From positions 35,674,844 to 35,738,843 of the forward strand of contig CM056377.1 of assembly GCA_029718625.1 (NCBI GenBank): a DNA stretch of 64,000 nucleotides, in the 5' to 3' direction. Source of the DNA: Synaphobranchus kaupii (lineage: Eukaryota > Chordata > Actinopteri > Anguilliformes > Synaphobranchidae). The position numbers were made by a program, and so were the translations under genes. Numbering within the stretch: the first letter of the stretch is position 1; each line of letters opens with the position of its first letter. Below are positions 62,616 through 64,000 of the stretch, in pieces. Below the pieces are notes generated by a model. That model did no database searches. It saw only the letters and a list, made by a program, of their open reading frames with translations, and was not told the origin of the DNA.

Positions 62616-64000
62616 CACTACTCACAAAAAGTTAGGGATATTTGGCTTTCGGGTGAAATTTATGGAAAATGTAAGTTCACGCTACAGTGATATTATACGT
62701 ATCATGAAAGTAGGGCATTTAAGTAGAAGCATGCAATGGTGATTTCCTCATCTCAAACAATTTATTGAAACAAAAGCCAACAACAGTGGTGGGTATACCA
62801 CAACAAAAATGTCAATGTCTCAATAACTTGTCATGTGCCCTTGAGCATCAATTACAGCTTGACAACGACGTCTCATGCTGTTCACAAGTCGACTTATTGT
62901 CTGCTGAGGCATGGCATCCCACTCTTCTTGAAGGGCGGCCCTCAGGTCATTGAGGTTCTGGGGTACAGAGTTACGAGCCTCTACACGGTGAGTCAGCTGA
63001 TCCCATAGGTTTTCTATGGGATTCAGGTCTGGAGAAAGTGCAGGCCACTCCATTTGAGGTACCCCAGTCTCCAGCAGCCTTTCCCTAATGATGCGACCTC
63101 GATGAGCTGGAGCATTGTCGTCCATGAAGATGAAATTAGGCCTGTGTTGTTCATGCAGGGGCACAATGACTGGATTAATGATGTTATTCAGGTAGTATGG
63201 GCTTGTCACTGTACCATTCACAAAGTGTAGGGCAGTTCTGTATTGACTAGACACACCTGCCCACACTGTAACACCGCCACCACCAAAGGGTCGTCTGGTG
63301 ACAACAGTGGCTGATGCATAGCGCTCTCCTTGACGTCTCCAACATCATTGGCGGCCATCATTTCTGCTCAACGTGAATCGACTTTCATCAGAGAACAGCA
63401 CTGAGGCCCACTGGTCCCTCGTCCAGCGTAAATGCTCCCTGGCCCATGCAAGACGATGATGCCTGTGCCTGGTGGTGTGGTCAGGTACCCTTGCAGGTCG
63501 TCTAGCACGCAGACCACGCTGATGTAAACGGTTTCGAATGGTCTGACGTGACACTTGGGTGCCTCTCACCTCCCTTAAATGTGCCTGGAGTTGAGTGGCA
63601 TTCATCATCCGGTTCCGCAGGGCACTGTTCACAATGAAGCGGTCATCAGTGTGGGATGTGGCCAAAGGACGTCCACTTCTATGCCTTTCTGTGACTCTTC
63701 CAGTCTCTCTGTATCTCTGTTGCAACCTGCTGATGACACTCTGTGACACTCTAAGCTCAGTGGCCACTTCCCTCTGAGAACATCCTGTTTGAAGCCTCGC
63801 AATGGCGAGGTACTGTTGATCAATTGTTAGGTGTCGTCTTGGTCTCATGATGTCAAAATGTGAACAGCATGATGAAGAGGACTGTTTAAATACCAATTCT
63901 AATTGAACCAGGAAATGTATTGGTCGATTCATGGATCAAACACCTGTTGTGAATTTTGCCATTCAGCTCCTTGTTAGAGAACAGCAAGTTGTGCAAAAAG
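62616..64000 (-). mobile_element. Tc1-like DNA transposon, cut by the window end
   Basis: Terminal inverted repeat CACTACTCACAAAAAGTTAG starts at 62616 right after a TA target (62614-62615). The element encodes a Tc1 transposase on the - strand and runs off the window; the other terminal repeat should come shortly after 64000. Confidence 0.9.
62820..63848 (-). pseudogene. Tc1 transposase with one in-frame stop
   Basis: Reads from MRPRRHLTIDQQYLAIARLQ to [13 protein letters not shown], 342 codons, the usual Tc1 transposase length (about 340). An N-terminal paired-type DNA-binding region with two helix-turn-helix parts (residues about 1-110) includes the GRP-like RHRSGRPLA linker. The DDE catalytic domain has D in LFSDESRF, D in FMDDNAPAH and E in NPIENLWD, with exactly 34 residues between the last two (DD34E). 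The only visible break is TGA at 63345-63347, after RNDGRQ; the frame is the same on both sides. The stop probably arose from CGA by C-to-T change at a CpG. The catalytic residues are intact. Confidence 0.9.

Larger units (their letters stand above)
49954..64000 (-). other. LANCL2: LANCL2 intron 1 and/or 5' flank
   Basis: No exon matching the LANCL2 N-terminus (NPFxDY region) was recognised on the - strand, so this is probably intron 1, continuing past the window. Contents: a tandem duplication (49954-50320), a SINE tail (50491-50543), CpG-rich segments (about 50.7-51.1, 51.6-51.95, 53.6-53.9, 56.0-56.25 and 58.85-59.1 kb), a non-LTR retrotransposon (52129-53373), an (ACGC)n array (54.1 kb), a TTAA palindrome (55339-55997), a transposon fragment (58.5 kb), an inverted-repeat element (62.29-62.61 kb) and a Tc1 element (62616 to the end). 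From 59.1 to 62.2 kb I see nothing but AT-rich sequence. Confidence 0.45.

Overview
This is vertebrate nuclear DNA, most likely from a ray-finned fish. It has spliced protein-coding exons with GT-AG junctions, introns of about 0.8 to 10 kb, and a dense load of fish-type repeats: a Tc1 transposon, hAT-like and TTAA-flanked inverted-repeat elements, tRNA-derived SINEs and a non-LTR retrotransposon fragment. The species cannot be determined. The long open frames are mostly chance; the real genes are split into short exons that I assigned by reading splice sites and protein similarity.

Two genes lie tail to tail. On the + strand are the last two coding exons of VOPP1 (4599-4730 and 13044-13228), with a probable 3' UTR running to about 16.9 kb. 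On the - strand are eight consecutive coding exons (2 to 9) of LANCL2, running from 49953 down to the stop codon at 23567. All eight exons join in frame and give the LanC-like protein from its N-terminal helical region to the C-terminal FPAFEL, with the zinc ligands Cys, Cys-His intact. I could not find LANCL2 exon 1; it is probably beyond the window, which would make intron 1 longer than 14 kb. The same convergent VOPP1/LANCL2 pair lies next to EGFR on human chromosome 7, so this is an old conserved linkage.

Region by region: 1-4.6 kb is VOPP1 intron with a long-arm hAT-like palindrome. 4.7-13 kb is the last VOPP1 intron. 13.2-16.9 kb is the VOPP1 3' UTR. 17.75-23.57 kb is the candidate LANCL2 3' UTR. 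23.6-50 kb is the LANCL2 exon/intron body, with SINEs, MITEs, microsatellites, a 65-bp minisatellite, and a promoter-like CCAAT/TATA cluster in intron 4. 50-64 kb is upstream LANCL2 sequence (intron 1 or beyond), with a 5'-truncated non-LTR retrotransposon, a 659-bp TTAA palindrome, an (ACGC)n array and a nearly intact Tc1 transposon cut by the window end.

I see no bacterial-type system, CRISPR array or gene cluster of an unknown pathway. The most unusual items are a one-base homopolymer frameshift in a VOPP1 exon, LANCL2 exon 7 squeezed between a MITE and a GT/GC tract, a tandem duplication of the intron sequence that carries the LANCL2 exon 2 acceptor tract, and the intronic CCAAT/TATA cluster.
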